Below are positions 41,798 to 51,344 of a DNA stretch of 64,000 bases, in pieces; within the stretch, counting starts at the first letter, position 1; the number at the start of each line of letters is the position of its first letter. The stretch comes from Marinomonas sp. MED121 (GTDB taxonomy: Bacteria > Pseudomonadota > Gammaproteobacteria > Pseudomonadales > Marinomonadaceae), in assembly GCF_000153025.1 (NCBI RefSeq), contig NZ_CH672432.1, positions 539,127 to 603,126 on the forward strand, given 5' to 3'. The notes below the pieces were generated by a model, which did not search any database, was not told where the DNA came from, and saw only the letters and a program-made list of their open reading frames with translations. The position numbers and the translations under genes are program-made.

Positions 41798-43525
41798 CTA
41801 GCCAGTTTTATCTAAACGATAGGTGATTACTTGGTTTCTCCCCCCCTCTTTGGCTTTATAAAGAGCAAGGTCCGCTTGCTGAAACAGTTCTTTTTTACAC
41901 AGCTGCGCGCCTTTTAAAGTCGCGATGCCGACACTGACTGTCACACAAGGCAGCACACTAGAATGAATATGCTCTAGATTTTCAGCTTCAATATTGATCC
42001 GTACTCTTTCTGCCACCAGAAAGGCCCCTTTTTCATCCGTTGCAGGCAAGATAGCGACAAATTCCTCTCCCCCGTAACGGGCCACAAAATCTGTGGTTCT
42101 TGTGATTGAATTAGTTAAGATTTTAGCCACTTCTTGCAAGATAACATCGCCATTATCATGACCATAATTGTCGTTGTATTTTTTAAAATCATCGATATCA
42201 AACACTAATAATGACAGAGGCTCTGAGGTTCGCTTTGCCATGGCAATTTCTTTAATGAGGGTACGGTTATATAAACGTCGGTTTGCAATACGCGTCAGAG
42301 GGTCTAGCTCGCTCAATACTTTCAATTTGTAATTAGCTTGCTCTAATTGTTCTGTCCTATCTTGAACTTTTTTCTCCAAGTTCTTTTGATGTTTTTTAAG
42401 GGTATCCCTTTCTCTTTCCTTGAACCACAAAGGCAAAAATGCCAGCCCCATGATGAGCAAGATAATCACGGCAAGGACACACAGAAAAACAAAGCGGGTC
42501 ACATAAAAAGACTCTAATGCCTCATCCTTATCAATCTCAGTGGCTAAACCAATACCGAGCGCCTCACTCCATAACCAGGCCCCAAAGACAGGAACCCCTC
42601 TATAATCTCGATAAGCGTCGTAATAAGGCGATTCATCATGTTTTAAAGCACGACTGGCCATAAGAGTTAAGGGTCGGCTTGCTTGATCTAGCTTGGGTGT
42701 CAATCCTTCAACTAGGTTAACCCCAGGGTCAGTAATGCGAATGGATAACATGGCCATATCCTTTTCACCCAGCATTCCCAGCAATTTTAAATTTTGCGTA
42801 AAGCGACTTTTAGTCACTAATAAGCCAGATTTATTAAACCCATAAGTCTCCCCAGTTCGGCCAATACGTCCAAGTTCGGTAATACGGGTAAAATGTATGA
42901 GAGGGTTAAAGCCCATTATTAAGGCCGCCACCACCTTTGCATCATGATTATATATAGGCGCGCCGACAAACACGGTTGGCACAAACATCCTCTCATCAAG
43001 GTGAGCACTCTGATCAGAATGCTGATCATCCATGGGGTAGTTAACAGGTGGAATAAATAAGGTGTGACCCGCAAATATTTTGCTAAATTCCTCATTATGA
43101 TGTTGATAAACTGGGTTTACCTTGCCTAAGTCAGAATTGTATTTACTGGCAAGATTCACGCCCTTTGGTGAAATAACTAAAAAGGTCTGATCAGCATAGC
43201 GTCGCACTTTTTGCGACATAAAGCGCTTAAAATCATGATTAATAAGTAACTGTTGGTTGATGCTATCACTGTCATACATTTTATTAGTAAAACTTAAAAC
43301 CGCTTGATCATCGGCAATATCAACCAAGTCTTGCAAATGGTTATCTGCCCAGCGCGCTAGGGCTTCCTGTGTGATCTGAAGGACAGTAAAAAGGGATTTA
43401 TGGATGGATTGTTTAGCATGTTTTTCAACATAGGTAATCGCCGTCATGATAGCGAAGCTAATCAGAAGGATAAAAATACAGGGTAAAACAAATGATGAAA
43501 CTTTCGAAGATCTAAAAAAAGCCAT
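41798..43525 (-). CDS. Diguanylate cyclase with periplasmic Cache sensor
   Basis: A 575-residue protein. TM1 is at about residues 12-32 and a large double-Cache-like periplasmic domain at about 35-335 (VFVGAPIYNHDAKVVAALIM, GRTGETYGFNKSGLLVTKSR). TM2 at about 340-365 is followed by a coiled coil (HQKNLEKKVQDRTEQLEQAN) and the GGDEF domain (RYGGEEFVAIL). The inhibition site RTTD lies five residues before the motif, so product feedback is expected. It is part of a leftward signalling group with the chemoreceptor upstream (114 bp). Confidence 0.93.
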   Translation of the reverse strand: MAFFRSSKVSSFVLPCIFILLISFAIMTAITYVEKHAKQSIHKSLFTVLQITQEALARWADNHLQDLVDIADDQAVLSFTNKMYDSDSINQQLLINHDFKRFMSQKVRRYADQTFLVISPKGVNLASKYNSDLGKVNPVYQHHNEEFSKIFAGHTLFIPPVNYPMDDQHSDQSAHLDERMFVPTVFVGAPIYNHDAKVVAALIMGFNPLIHFTRITELGRIGRTGETYGFNKSGLLVTKSRFTQNLKLLGMLGEKDMAMLSIRITDPGVNLVEGLTPKLDQASRPLTLMASRALKHDESPYYDAYRDYRGVPVFGAWLWSEALGIGLATEIDKDEALESFYVTRFVFLCVLAVIILLIMGLAFLPLWFKERERDTLKKHQKNLEKKVQDRTEQLEQANYKLKVLSELDPLTRIANRRLYNRTLIKEIAMAKRTSEPLSLLVFDIDDFKKYNDNYGHDNGDVILQEVAKILTNSITRTTDFVARYGGEEFVAILPATDEKGAFLVAERVRINIEAENLEHIHSSVLPCVTVSVGIATLKGAQLCKKELFQQADLALYKAKEGGRNQVITYRLDKTG

Positions 43526-43639
43526 GTCACTTTTCGCACCTAATAGTAAAGGGCCATACCAACAAGTAGACCCTTTATTATCCTAGTGAAGGATGACCGA
43601 AAAGCTAATTTTCTTCTGTAAAATTAAGCAACTAAGCCA

Positions 43640-45247
43640 TTAATCTAGTTTAAAACTCCCTACTCTTTCATCAAGATTACGCGCTAAGGACAATAGCTTC
43701 TCACTGGTCTCTTTACTCGTATGCGCATCACCAAGGGATTTATCAGCATTGTCACGAATGGTTTCAACACTTTGATTAATTTCTTCAGCGGCAAGGTTCT
43801 GTTGTTCGGTAGCATCAGCGATTTGTACATTTAGACTATTAATCTCTTTCATTTGCGCTGAAATATCCTTGAGTGACATGGCAACCTCTTGCACCTGCAG
43901 TGCTCTTTGATCAGCCTCTTCACAGGATGCGCTCATGGCAACCACCGTATCTTTTGCCTCTTGTTGCAGCTTATCTATTGTGCGCTTAATTTCATCAGTG
44001 GAATCATGGGTTCTGGTAGCAAGGGTGCGCACTTCATCAGCCACAACAGCAAAACCACGACCGGTTTCACCAGCTCTAGCCGCTTCAATCGCCGCATTTA
44101 AGGCTAACAAATTGGTTTGTTCTGCAATACTACTGATCACCTCCAATACGTTACCCACTTCTAAGGTTTGATTTTGCAACTCTTCCACTTGATTAGCCGC
44201 GCCTCTGACATCATTAGCCAGCTGATTAATACTGACTTCAGTTTGCGCTGCGATTGCCATACTGGCTTCTGCCATTTGATTACTGGCATCTGATTTTTGT
44301 GACGCCACATGGGATGTGTTTTTCACTTCTGATGAGGACTCTTCAAACTTACTCACCGCATCCGCCACAGATTCTGTACTTTGCTTTTGGGCTTGAATCG
44401 ATTTCTCTGTGGTATTAGAAGCCTGATGAATCTGCTCTGCTGATTGAATTAAAATATGGGAGGTTTCAGAGACATTGGTAATGTTACTTTTGAAACTGGA
44501 CATCATGATATTGAAGTTATTGGCTAAACGCCCTAATTCATCATTGGTTTTATCACTGATGGTTAAACTTAAATCATTATTCTGGGCAACAAGACGCATG
44601 GTCTTACCCAGTACTTTTAAGCGCTTAATAAAAAGACGTCGAAAGAGAAAACCTAAACCCACAAAGGCAACCAAGAAAATGGCGCTGAGCATAGCAACGC
44701 TAAACACCGCATTATTGCTAATGGCTTGGTCAACTTCATCCAGCGAATAACTCACCTTAACGGCTCCTAAAATATCACCACTTTGTGCCTGATGACAGCC
44801 AAGGCAGTTGGTGCCTTTGTAATTATCACTGGCAACAATAGGGTTAATATAAGTCAGTACCCTTTTATTATCTTTGGTTTCAATAAAAAGACTTTGAATG
44901 CCTTTCATGGCGGCAATTTCAGCCGGTGTACTGGCTTTTTCATTCACATTGCCAGGGCCATAGAGTTTACTCACTTGCTCACCACGGAAAATTTGCGCCG
45001 CTTCGATATTCTTTTGGCTACGAATTTTATCCGTCAGAATCTCTCGGTTAGACATGGTACCTGTGATCATCAGCGTATTGATCGAATCAAAATAATTATC
45101 AGCTAACAATTTGATATTGGTTTCGATTGTCTGCTCAGCGAGTTTCTGCTGTTGGTTTGAGCCGTTGATAATACTGGCGATGAGCACCAAAATACCGGTA
45201 ATGGCCAGAAGCAAATATATTTTGTGCTGAATAGATAGTGAACGCAT
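43640..45247 (-). CDS. Methyl-accepting chemotaxis protein with periplasmic haem (CXXCH) domain
   Basis: A 535-residue receptor. TM1 is at residues 10-28. A periplasmic sensor at about 29-180 contains a single c-type haem motif, [10 protein letters not shown], after [20 protein letters not shown]. This is the haem-PAS-like receptor type used for redox, NO or O2 taxis. TM2 is at about 183-205 and HAMP at about 207-260. The long signalling coiled coil contains the conserved hairpin tip [20 protein letters not shown] and [15 protein letters not shown]. No C-terminal NWETF-like pentapeptide is seen. Haem binding would need the Ccm system, not in this window. Confidence 0.92.
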   Translation of the reverse strand: MRSLSIQHKIYLLLAITGILVLIASIINGSNQQQKLAEQTIETNIKLLADNYFDSINTLMITGTMSNREILTDKIRSQKNIEAAQIFRGEQVSKLYGPGNVNEKASTPAEIAAMKGIQSLFIETKDNKRVLTYINPIVASDNYKGTNCLGCHQAQSGDILGAVKVSYSLDEVDQAISNNAVFSVAMLSAIFLVAFVGLGFLFRRLFIKRLKVLGKTMRLVAQNNDLSLTISDKTNDELGRLANNFNIMMSSFKSNITNVSETSHILIQSAEQIHQASNTTEKSIQAQKQSTESVADAVSKFEESSSEVKNTSHVASQKSDASNQMAEASMAIAAQTEVSINQLANDVRGAANQVEELQNQTLEVGNVLEVISSIAEQTNLLALNAAIEAARAGETGRGFAVVADEVRTLATRTHDSTDEIKRTIDKLQQEAKDTVVAMSASCEEADQRALQVQEVAMSLKDISAQMKEINSLNVQIADATEQQNLAAEEINQSVETIRDNADKSLGDAHTSKETSEKLLSLARNLDERVGSFKLD

Positions 45248-45313
45248 TTCATTTTCTCCAAAAAACGATCCTCAATACTAACTATAAAAAATATTTATTA
45301 GATTGATCTCGAT

Positions 45314-45393
45314 TAAGGAAACTGCGATTAAGTCACCTCTTCTCAGTCTGCTCTTTTGAGGTATTGGGGGAGGAGATATTCGCAGCTCCCCTA
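45314..45393. mobile_element. Internally deleted MITE, 80 bp (C1)
   Basis: TAAGGAAACTGCGATTAAGT at the left and AGATATTCGCAGCTCCCCTA at the right are the two MITE terminal repeats joined with about 40 bp between. The left is in copy-B orientation. Flanking TA is present on both sides. This is a minimal copy made by internal deletion. Confidence 0.75.
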
Positions 45394-45522
45394 ATGAAGG
45401 GTGCGTTATTTTTTGAAAAATAACGAAAAAATACACTAATACACGAAATGGAAATTGATAATCACACGCAAGGTTTGTAATTTAGCGTAATTGACTTTCC
45501 AGCCTCACTTTTTCCACTAAAA

Positions 45523-45576
45523 TTAGATGCTTTTATCCTCACGCTGAGGCGGGAGGAGCTATTCGTAGTTTCCCAA
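45523..45576. mobile_element. MITE end fragment C2
   Basis: GCTTTTATCCTCACGCTGAG, GCGGGAGGAGC and TATTCGTAGTTTCCC match the right 50 bp of copy B. The rest of that element is missing or diverged between 45394 and 45522. Located upstream of the CHASE-GGDEF gene. Confidence 0.75.
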
Positions 45577-45687
45577 GACACATAAAGTAATTAAGGCTCT
45601 ATTGCTAAATTATTGCTAAATACAAGAATCGCAGCTTTTATAAAAGCTAAGCTTGAACTAAAACCTATTGCCAAAATTATTATTTCT

Positions 45688-47379
45688 ATGCCCAACCTTG
45701 ACTCAGATTTAGCGCCTTCTCCAATTTGGCCCGCTCTTATGCTTGCCCTATTTGGTTTTAGTTTCTCAATCGGACTATTTTTTTATTACAAAAACAATGA
45801 GGAAAGTCGAGCTCACGATAACTTAGAGCAGGTAATGCATGTCCAAAACCTGCGTATTCAAGCAAAAATTAATCAATCTAAAGCTGTATTGCATTCCTAT
45901 TTCGCCCTTCTGAGTAAAAGCGATCAAGTCAGTCGAGAAGAATATGCCCGTTTTTCTGATGTCATTCTATTAAACCACCCTGAGATTTTTGCTGTACATT
46001 GGGCCCCTAGGGTAAAACATCAAGATAGACCGGCCCTAGAAAAACACTTGAAAGGACTTGATTTAGCACCATTAGGCATTGCCGATGCGAGCCCTGATGC
46101 TGGCTCAATAGACACAGCCACCATTCGAAGTGAGTATTTTCCGATTTTTTATGCTGAGCCTATTCATAAAAACAAAAAAGCCATTGGTTTAGACCCACTG
46201 GCAAGACCTTATAACAGTCAAACCATAAGAAATGCGGCTCGTAATGGTTCACTGGACACCACCCAACCCTTTAAGATAGTTCAAGACCCTGATGGCCCCT
46301 TATCGGTTGCCATCTACCAGCCCATTTATCACAAATGGATGAAAGCTCAGACACCCGAACAACGCTGGCAAGCCCTGAGGGGTTATATCATTTTGATGCT
46401 AAGACCTGGCATCTTACTCGAACAATATAAAAGTGAATTTATTCACAAAGGGATTGCCGTTCGCCTTTATGATGTATCAGAAGAAGACCCCATTAGAATT
46501 TACCCTAAGCCTGTGGCTGACAAAGAAGATCCTTATTTAGGGTCACATTTTAACATTCAATATTCTTGGCAAGTACCGGGGCGCACTTGGATGCTAGAGT
46601 TCTACTCTACGGCCGATGAAGAAGGGATGCATGGGTCTTATTTATCCCACCTGTTATTGGCTACCATGCTTCTCTTTACCTTGGTCTTAGCTGTCTTTAT
46701 GTTTAACGCCACCAAACAGTCAGCACGTTTAAAACGCGCCAACCTAAACCTCATAGAAAGGCAAAAAGAATTAGATGAGCTGGCCTATTATGATCAGCTG
46801 ACGCACTTACCGAATCGCGCCCTACTCAATGAGCATTTAAAGCGTATTTTAAGCTTGGAAGAAAGGGAGGAAAGCTTTTCGGCGATTTGTGTCATGGATC
46901 TAGATGGCTTTAAAGAAATTAATGACATTTATGGTCATGATATGGGTGACTTTGTGCTTCAAGAGGTGGCCAATCGATTATTAGATAAACTTAGGGATAG
47001 TGATGTTGCAGCAAGAATAGGGGGTGATGAATTCGTCTTCATCTTAACGGGTTTACATTTATTAGAGCCCATTGACGAGATTATCAGTCGCATCATAGAG
47101 GCCATTAGCCAACCCATTCACCTAACCGATTACGATGCTTCTATTTATGTCAGTGTTAGTGCCAGTGTGGGAATCGCTTTATCTAAATCTAACATTCACC
47201 AGCAAACAAAACCGAGCTTGCACTCTCCTCATGGCCCAAAACACACTACAGCGGGACTAAATAAAGCGGAATCCGATTTACTAAAACGTAAAACCTTAAT
47301 CAAAAATGCCGATATGGCCATGTATCAAGCCAAAAAACAAGGGACAGGCAAACATGTTCTGTTTCAATCACTAAACTGA
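45688..47379 (+). CDS. CHASE-domain diguanylate cyclase
   Basis: A 563-residue protein from the first ATG (a TTG 25 codons upstream is possible; no strong ribosome site for either). TM1 is at about residues 14-34. A periplasmic CHASE domain at about 60-310 contains FAVHWAPRVKHQDRPALEKH, IRSEYFPIFYAEPIHKNKKA, IGLDPLARPYNSQTIRNAAR, the family's ligand-binding pattern. TM2 is at about 325-345. The GGDEF domain has motif RIGGDEFVFIL and an intact RDSD inhibition site five residues before it. A 35-residue insertion (KSNIHQQTKPSLHSPHGPKH) lies near its end. Ligand unknown. Confidence 0.92.
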   Translation: MPNLDSDLAPSPIWPALMLALFGFSFSIGLFFYYKNNEESRAHDNLEQVMHVQNLRIQAKINQSKAVLHSYFALLSKSDQVSREEYARFSDVILLNHPEIFAVHWAPRVKHQDRPALEKHLKGLDLAPLGIADASPDAGSIDTATIRSEYFPIFYAEPIHKNKKAIGLDPLARPYNSQTIRNAARNGSLDTTQPFKIVQDPDGPLSVAIYQPIYHKWMKAQTPEQRWQALRGYIILMLRPGILLEQYKSEFIHKGIAVRLYDVSEEDPIRIYPKPVADKEDPYLGSHFNIQYSWQVPGRTWMLEFYSTADEEGMHGSYLSHLLLATMLLFTLVLAVFMFNATKQSARLKRANLNLIERQKELDELAYYDQLTHLPNRALLNEHLKRILSLEEREESFSAICVMDLDGFKEINDIYGHDMGDFVLQEVANRLLDKLRDSDVAARIGGDEFVFILTGLHLLEPIDEIISRIIEAISQPIHLTDYDASIYVSVSASVGIALSKSNIHQQTKPSLHSPHGPKHTTAGLNKAESDLLKRKTLIKNADMAMYQAKKQGTGKHVLFQSLN

Positions 47380-47429
47380 TCTTGCCATCATTTGAGCGCC
47401 ATTTTACTCCTGTTTTTAAAAAAACCGAG

Positions 47430-47515
47430 AAGTAAGCCATCCCCTCTTAGGGTGCGCATATAAAGCACCTAGACAGATGGCAAGAGACACTAATTAACTA
47501 TTGATGAGCTATAGA
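47430..47515. mobile_element. Strongly decayed MITE fragment
   Basis: CCCCTCTTAGGGTGCGCATA and AAAGCACCTAGACAGATGGC, then AAGAGACACTAATTAACTAT, track the MITE block CCTCAGCGTGTGGATAAAAG...CTAGATTTATGGC...CTTAATAGTTATTC with many changes. No terminal repeats remain. Short duplications (GATGAGCTATA) follow. Confidence 0.45.
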
Positions 47516-47541
47516 TGAGCTATATATTAGCCATAGATTAA

Positions 47542-47910
47542 CTAGTTAAGCTCTCCTTTTAACCAAGCAATAGCATCTTGATGGCGTTTAAAATTAACCA
47601 CCTGATAACCTTGCGTAAAAGCAACCGCCTCAACCACAATATTGCCATCATGATTTAGCCCTGTTACAGAAGCGACTTTGGCTTTTTGTAAGGCTGGCGT
47701 ATTGGCAAGATACAAACCAAAGGCTTCTTGTTCTTGCAGTGACATCAGGTCAATAAAATCACTCAAATCAACTAATAATCGAATCTTCTCACAATCAAGA
47801 ACTTGCTTTACAACCTGATCTACTGCTGTTTTTCTTTGGTTAAAATCAACCTCTTCAAAAAAGGTCACATGAATAATGTCGTCACTATCAGCAAATAGTG
47901 AAAAAGCCAT
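47542..47910 (-). CDS. STAS/SpoIIAA-like domain protein
   Basis: A 122-residue protein. The alternation IIHVTFFEEVDFNQRKTAVD, IRLLVDLSDFIDLMSLQEQE, VASVTGLNHDGNIVVEAVAF and VNFKRHQDAIAWLKGEL matches the SpoIIAA-like beta-alpha fold seen in many stand-alone bacterial proteins. It has no obvious Ser phospho-site of anti-sigma antagonist type. Possible role as a small regulatory or binding module; no partner gene adjoins. Confidence 0.7.
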   Translation of the reverse strand: MAFSLFADSDDIIHVTFFEEVDFNQRKTAVDQVVKQVLDCEKIRLLVDLSDFIDLMSLQEQEAFGLYLANTPALQKAKVASVTGLNHDGNIVVEAVAFTQGYQVVNFKRHQDAIAWLKGELN

Positions 47911-47978
47911 AAGATGCTCCTTGATACCATTAAATCCCTGATGCGCTAATCTGTCTTCATCCTCTATTAAGCTTTCAT

Positions 47979-48010
47979 AAAAAAGCCCTATAACAATAGT
48001 GTATAGGGCT
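47979..48010 (-). terminator. Rho-independent terminator after the thiolase gene
   Basis: On the minus strand AGCCCTATA and TATAGGGCT form a 9-bp stem with 9-nt loop, followed by a run of six T. It lies about 100 bp past the thiolase stop. Confidence 0.88.
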
Positions 48011-48108
48011 CGTGTTTCACTTTTTATTGCTTGTTTTCACTTCTTGTTTATTGCTTCTTGTTTATTACTTGAAGCTTTATTAAGCCAACTGAATGTGAGT
48101 CATTGTGA

Positions 48109-49287
48109 TTAAACCAACTCAATAGCCACTGCCGCAGCTTCACCACCCCCAATACACAAAGAAGCCACACCACGTTTTTTGTTTTCTTGTTGCAGTGAAT
48201 ACATCAAGGTCACCAAAATACGTGAACCACTTGACCCAACAGGGTGACCTAGCGCACAAGCCCCCCCTTTAATATTGACCTTAGCAGGATCAAGCTCCAG
48301 CTTTTGCTGAGCAAGCATGGTGACTACTGCAAAGGCTTCGTTAATTTCGTATAAATCCACCTCATCTTTTGACCATTGGGCTTTATCTAACACTTTTTGA
48401 ATCGCTGAAATGGGTGCGATAGTAAATTCAGCGGGCATTTGTGCGTGAGTAGAATGGGCCACAATCCGCGCGAGAGGTTTAAGACCTTTAGCAATGGCTT
48501 CACTCTCTTTCATCAAGATGATGGCTGAGGCACCATCAGAAATTGAGCTAGAGTTAGCCGCTGTTACTGTGCCCTCTTTGGCAAACGCCGGTCTTAGCTT
48601 ACGAATTTTTTCTGGGCGAGCATTACCTGGCTGCTCATCGACTTCAATTAAGGTATCACCATGACGACCTTTGACGGTGACAGGTGTAATCTCATCAGCA
48701 AAAGTGCCATTGTTAATCGCTGCATTCGCTTTTTCTAAAGAAGCTAATGCAAAGTCATCCATGGCTTCACGGGTAAGTTCGTACTTGTCTGCCGTTTTCT
48801 GAGCAAAGTTACCCATCAAACCGCCTTCATAGGCATCTTCAAGACCATCAACAAACATATGATCTAGCACCTTACCATGACCCATACGTAAACCTTCGCG
48901 AACTTTAGGTAAGATATAAGGTGACTGACTCATGTTTTCCATACCACCCGCCACCATGATATTGGCGCTACCAGCAAGAATCTGATCATGGGCGAACATC
49001 ACAGCTTTCATACCCGAACCACACATCTTGTTCACCGTGGTACAGCCTGTTGCCAATGGCAGACCTGCATTTAAAGAGGCTTGTCGTGCTGGTGCTTGAC
49101 CAAGGCCAGCTGGAAGGACACAACCCATGAGTACCTCATCAATTTGCTCTGGCTTAAGGCCAGAACGTTCTAGGGCAGCTTTGATTGCAATCCCCCCTAA
49201 CTCAGGCGCTTTAACACTGCTTAACTCTCCTTGTAATCCACCCATTGGGGTTCTAGCAGCCCCGACTAGCACAACATGATCAGTCAT
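48109..49287 (-). CDS. atoB: Acetyl-CoA acetyltransferase (thiolase II)
   Basis: A 392-residue thiolase. The active-site Cys is in TVNKMCGSGMKAVMFAHDQI near residue 89. The His region is in NEAFAVVTML, and the second Cys is in CALGHPVGSSGSRILVTL. The length and sequence are of the acetoacetyl-CoA thiolase group. It splits acetoacetyl-CoA, which is the end product of leucine degradation after HMG-CoA lyase and CoA transfer. It is divergent from liuR with a 20-bp perfect LiuR-like palindrome between. CoA transferase genes for acetoacetate are not in the window. Confidence 0.93.
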   Translation of the reverse strand: MTDHVVLVGAARTPMGGLQGELSSVKAPELGGIAIKAALERSGLKPEQIDEVLMGCVLPAGLGQAPARQASLNAGLPLATGCTTVNKMCGSGMKAVMFAHDQILAGSANIMVAGGMENMSQSPYILPKVREGLRMGHGKVLDHMFVDGLEDAYEGGLMGNFAQKTADKYELTREAMDDFALASLEKANAAINNGTFADEITPVTVKGRHGDTLIEVDEQPGNARPEKIRKLRPAFAKEGTVTAANSSSISDGASAIILMKESEAIAKGLKPLARIVAHSTHAQMPAEFTIAPISAIQKVLDKAQWSKDEVDLYEINEAFAVVTMLAQQKLELDPAKVNIKGGACALGHPVGSSGSRILVTLMYSLQQENKKRGVASLCIGGGEAAAVAIELV

Positions 49288-49366
49288 CTTCTTTCTCCAT
49301 TAATCGGTCTGTAAACCGGCATTAAGTATTGGTTATTACACTTTCTATTATTAGATAAATAGCACG

Positions 49367-49386
49367 ACTTTACGTTAACGTAAAGT
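49367..49386. promoter_or_regulatory. Probable LiuR operator, thiolase side
   Basis: ACTTTACGTTAACGTAAAGT is a perfect 20-bp palindrome, 80 bp upstream of the thiolase gene. Its core TTTACGTTAACGTAAA is the kind of site reported for LiuR in gammaproteobacteria (TTGACGTTTACGTCAA-like). A related site lies at 49494. Confidence 0.82.
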
Positions 49387-49493
49387 TGGTTTCATTTTTT
49401 CTGTGCGATATCAGATATCCAGCCATTTAAGCCAAAATATTTCCTATCTATCTGCTGATTTTTGCTGACATTATTTTTGGTTAAAATATTTGC

Positions 49494-49509
49494 TTTACGT
49501 TAACGTCAA
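49494..49509. promoter_or_regulatory. Probable LiuR operator, liu operon side
   Basis: TTTACGTTAACGTCAA shares ACGTTAACGT with the upstream palindrome and differs at one position of symmetry. It ends 50 bp before the liuR start. The two sites flank the divergent promoters, which fits coordinated derepression when the LiuR effector accumulates. Confidence 0.82.
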
Positions 49510-49559
49510 CTTCATTTAGTCTTTAGAGATATTAGAGAAATCCATTATGAGCAAACATT

Positions 49560-50018
49560 ATGACCACACAGAAAAAGAGCTTCTCAATTAGCGAACTTGC
49601 CGCTGAGTTTGGTGTAACCACCCGCAGCATTCGTTTTTATGAAGATCAAGGTCTCATGAAACCTGAACGTAAAGGACAAACTCGCATTTATTACAGCCAC
49701 GACAAGGTAAGGCTAAAACTGATTTTGCGCGGCAAACGTCTTGGCTTTTCCCTAGCCGAATCCCGTGAACTATTCGATTTATGGGATGAAACCCCAAGCG
49801 GCAGCGAAAGACAGCTCAATAAGATGTTAGAAACATTAAGTGCAAAACAGGCTCAGCTTGAGCAACAAATGCAAGATATACAGATGGCCAAACAAGAATT
49901 GGACAATGCTGAAATGCGCTGCCGCTCTGCACTCAAAGAGCTAATGCAAGGTAAAGAAACTGGGCAAGGATCAGCACACAATACCGCTGACATGTTGATA
50001 TCTTCAAAAGAGATTTAA
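49560..50018 (+). CDS. liuR: MerR-family regulator of leucine catabolism
   Basis: A 152-residue MerR-type regulator. The HTH is at FSISELAAEFGVTTRSIRFY followed by EDQGLMKPERKGQTRIY. The dimerisation helix is NKMLETLSAKQAQLEQQMQD. It has the LiuR-like C-terminal end with CRSALKELMQ, a short effector region with one Cys. It heads the liu operon, starting 47 bp before liuA, and is itself preceded by a LiuR-type palindrome. Autoregulation is expected. Confidence 0.9.
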   Translation: MTTQKKSFSISELAAEFGVTTRSIRFYEDQGLMKPERKGQTRIYYSHDKVRLKLILRGKRLGFSLAESRELFDLWDETPSGSERQLNKMLETLSAKQAQLEQQMQDIQMAKQELDNAEMRCRSALKELMQGKETGQGSAHNTADMLISSKEI

Positions 50019-50065
50019 ACAAATTAGGCCTAAAAACAAGAATCACCCTACAAAGGTAAACTGAC

Positions 50066-51232
50066 ATGATCTCTCAATACTCTGAACTGAATTTTGGACT
50101 TGGCGAAACCCTAGATATGTTACGCCAACAAGTGAATGCCTTTGCGGCAGCACAAATTGCACCTCGTGCTGAGCAAATTGACCAAGATAACCTCTTCCCC
50201 AATGATCTTTGGAAAAAGTTTGGTGAAATGGGCCTATTAGGTATCACAGTCAGTGAAGAATTTGGGGGAGCAGAAATGGGCTACCTTGCCCATGTGATTG
50301 CGATGGAAGAAATCAGCCGCGCATCGGCTTCTGTTGGCTTATCTTATGGCGCTCATTCAAACCTGTGTGTTAATCAGATTTATCGTAATGGTACCCAAAA
50401 ACAAAAAGAAACTTACCTTCCTAAATTAGTTTCTGGTGAGCACATAGGCGCGCTAGCCATGTCTGAACCAAACGCAGGCTCTGATGTTGTTTCATTAAAA
50501 TTGCACGCCCGCGATGAAGGCGACCACTATGTTCTTAATGGCAACAAGATGTGGATCACTAACGGTCCTGATGCCAATGTTTATGTAATTTACGCTAAAA
50601 CTGACTTACACGCGGGCTCTAAAGGGATTACCGCTTTCATTGTTGAACGAGATAGCGAAGGTTTCACTCAAGCTCAAAAGCTCGACAAGCTAGGTATGCG
50701 CGGTTCAAACACCTGTGAATTGGTTTTCCAAGATTGCAAAGTACCAAAAGAGAATATCTTAGGTGAGCTAAACGGTGGTGTTAAAGTACTAATGGGTGGC
50801 CTTGATTACGAGCGCCTTGTATTAGCAGGTGGGCCACTTGGCATAATGCAAGCGGCAATGGATGTGGCTGTACCTTATATCCGTGATCGTCAGCAATTTG
50901 GTAAAGCCATTGGCGAATTCGAGCTAGTACAGGGCAAAATTGCTGACATGTACACTCGCATGAATGCCGCTAAATCTTATGTTTACATGGTTGCCATGTC
51001 AGCAGACAGAGGCGAGACGACCCGTAAAGATGCCGCTGGCGTCATCCTTTATGCCGCTGAAATGGCAACCCAAATAGCATTAGACGCAATTCAACTACTT
51101 GGCGGCAATGGCTATATCAACGAATACCCTACTGGCCGTTTATTGCGTGATGCCAAGCTTTATGAAATTGGTGCAGGCACCTCAGAAATTCGCCGCATGC
51201 TCATTGGCCGCGAACTTTTCATGAACAAATAA
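50066..51232 (+). CDS. liuA: Isovaleryl-CoA dehydrogenase
   Basis: A 388-residue FAD acyl-CoA dehydrogenase that oxidises isovaleryl-CoA to 3-methylcrotonyl-CoA, passing electrons to ETF. Family motifs: [20 protein letters not shown] (FAD site), [18 protein letters not shown], and the catalytic Glu in [20 protein letters not shown], a position characteristic of isovaleryl-CoA dehydrogenase. The C-terminal end (LIGRELFMN) is standard. An AAAGG site precedes the ATG. Second gene of the operon. Confidence 0.95.
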   Translation: MISQYSELNFGLGETLDMLRQQVNAFAAAQIAPRAEQIDQDNLFPNDLWKKFGEMGLLGITVSEEFGGAEMGYLAHVIAMEEISRASASVGLSYGAHSNLCVNQIYRNGTQKQKETYLPKLVSGEHIGALAMSEPNAGSDVVSLKLHARDEGDHYVLNGNKMWITNGPDANVYVIYAKTDLHAGSKGITAFIVERDSEGFTQAQKLDKLGMRGSNTCELVFQDCKVPKENILGELNGGVKVLMGGLDYERLVLAGGPLGIMQAAMDVAVPYIRDRQQFGKAIGEFELVQGKIADMYTRMNAAKSYVYMVAMSADRGETTRKDAAGVILYAAEMATQIALDAIQLLGGNGYINEYPTGRLLRDAKLYEIGAGTSEIRRMLIGRELFMNK

Positions 51233-51344
51233 CTTAGACCTATCATTCATTCCTATTACTCACTCTCATTAGTTCAGGCTCTTTATTTAAGGGCCTGCTT
51301 ATTTAAAAAAGAGTTGATAGGACAAAAAGATTAAGGAGAGCTAT

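Noticed and set aside
43889-44171. Plus-strand frames opposite the chemoreceptor signalling domain
   Set aside because: Antisense to the conserved MCP hairpin region with no start signals or family features; shadows.
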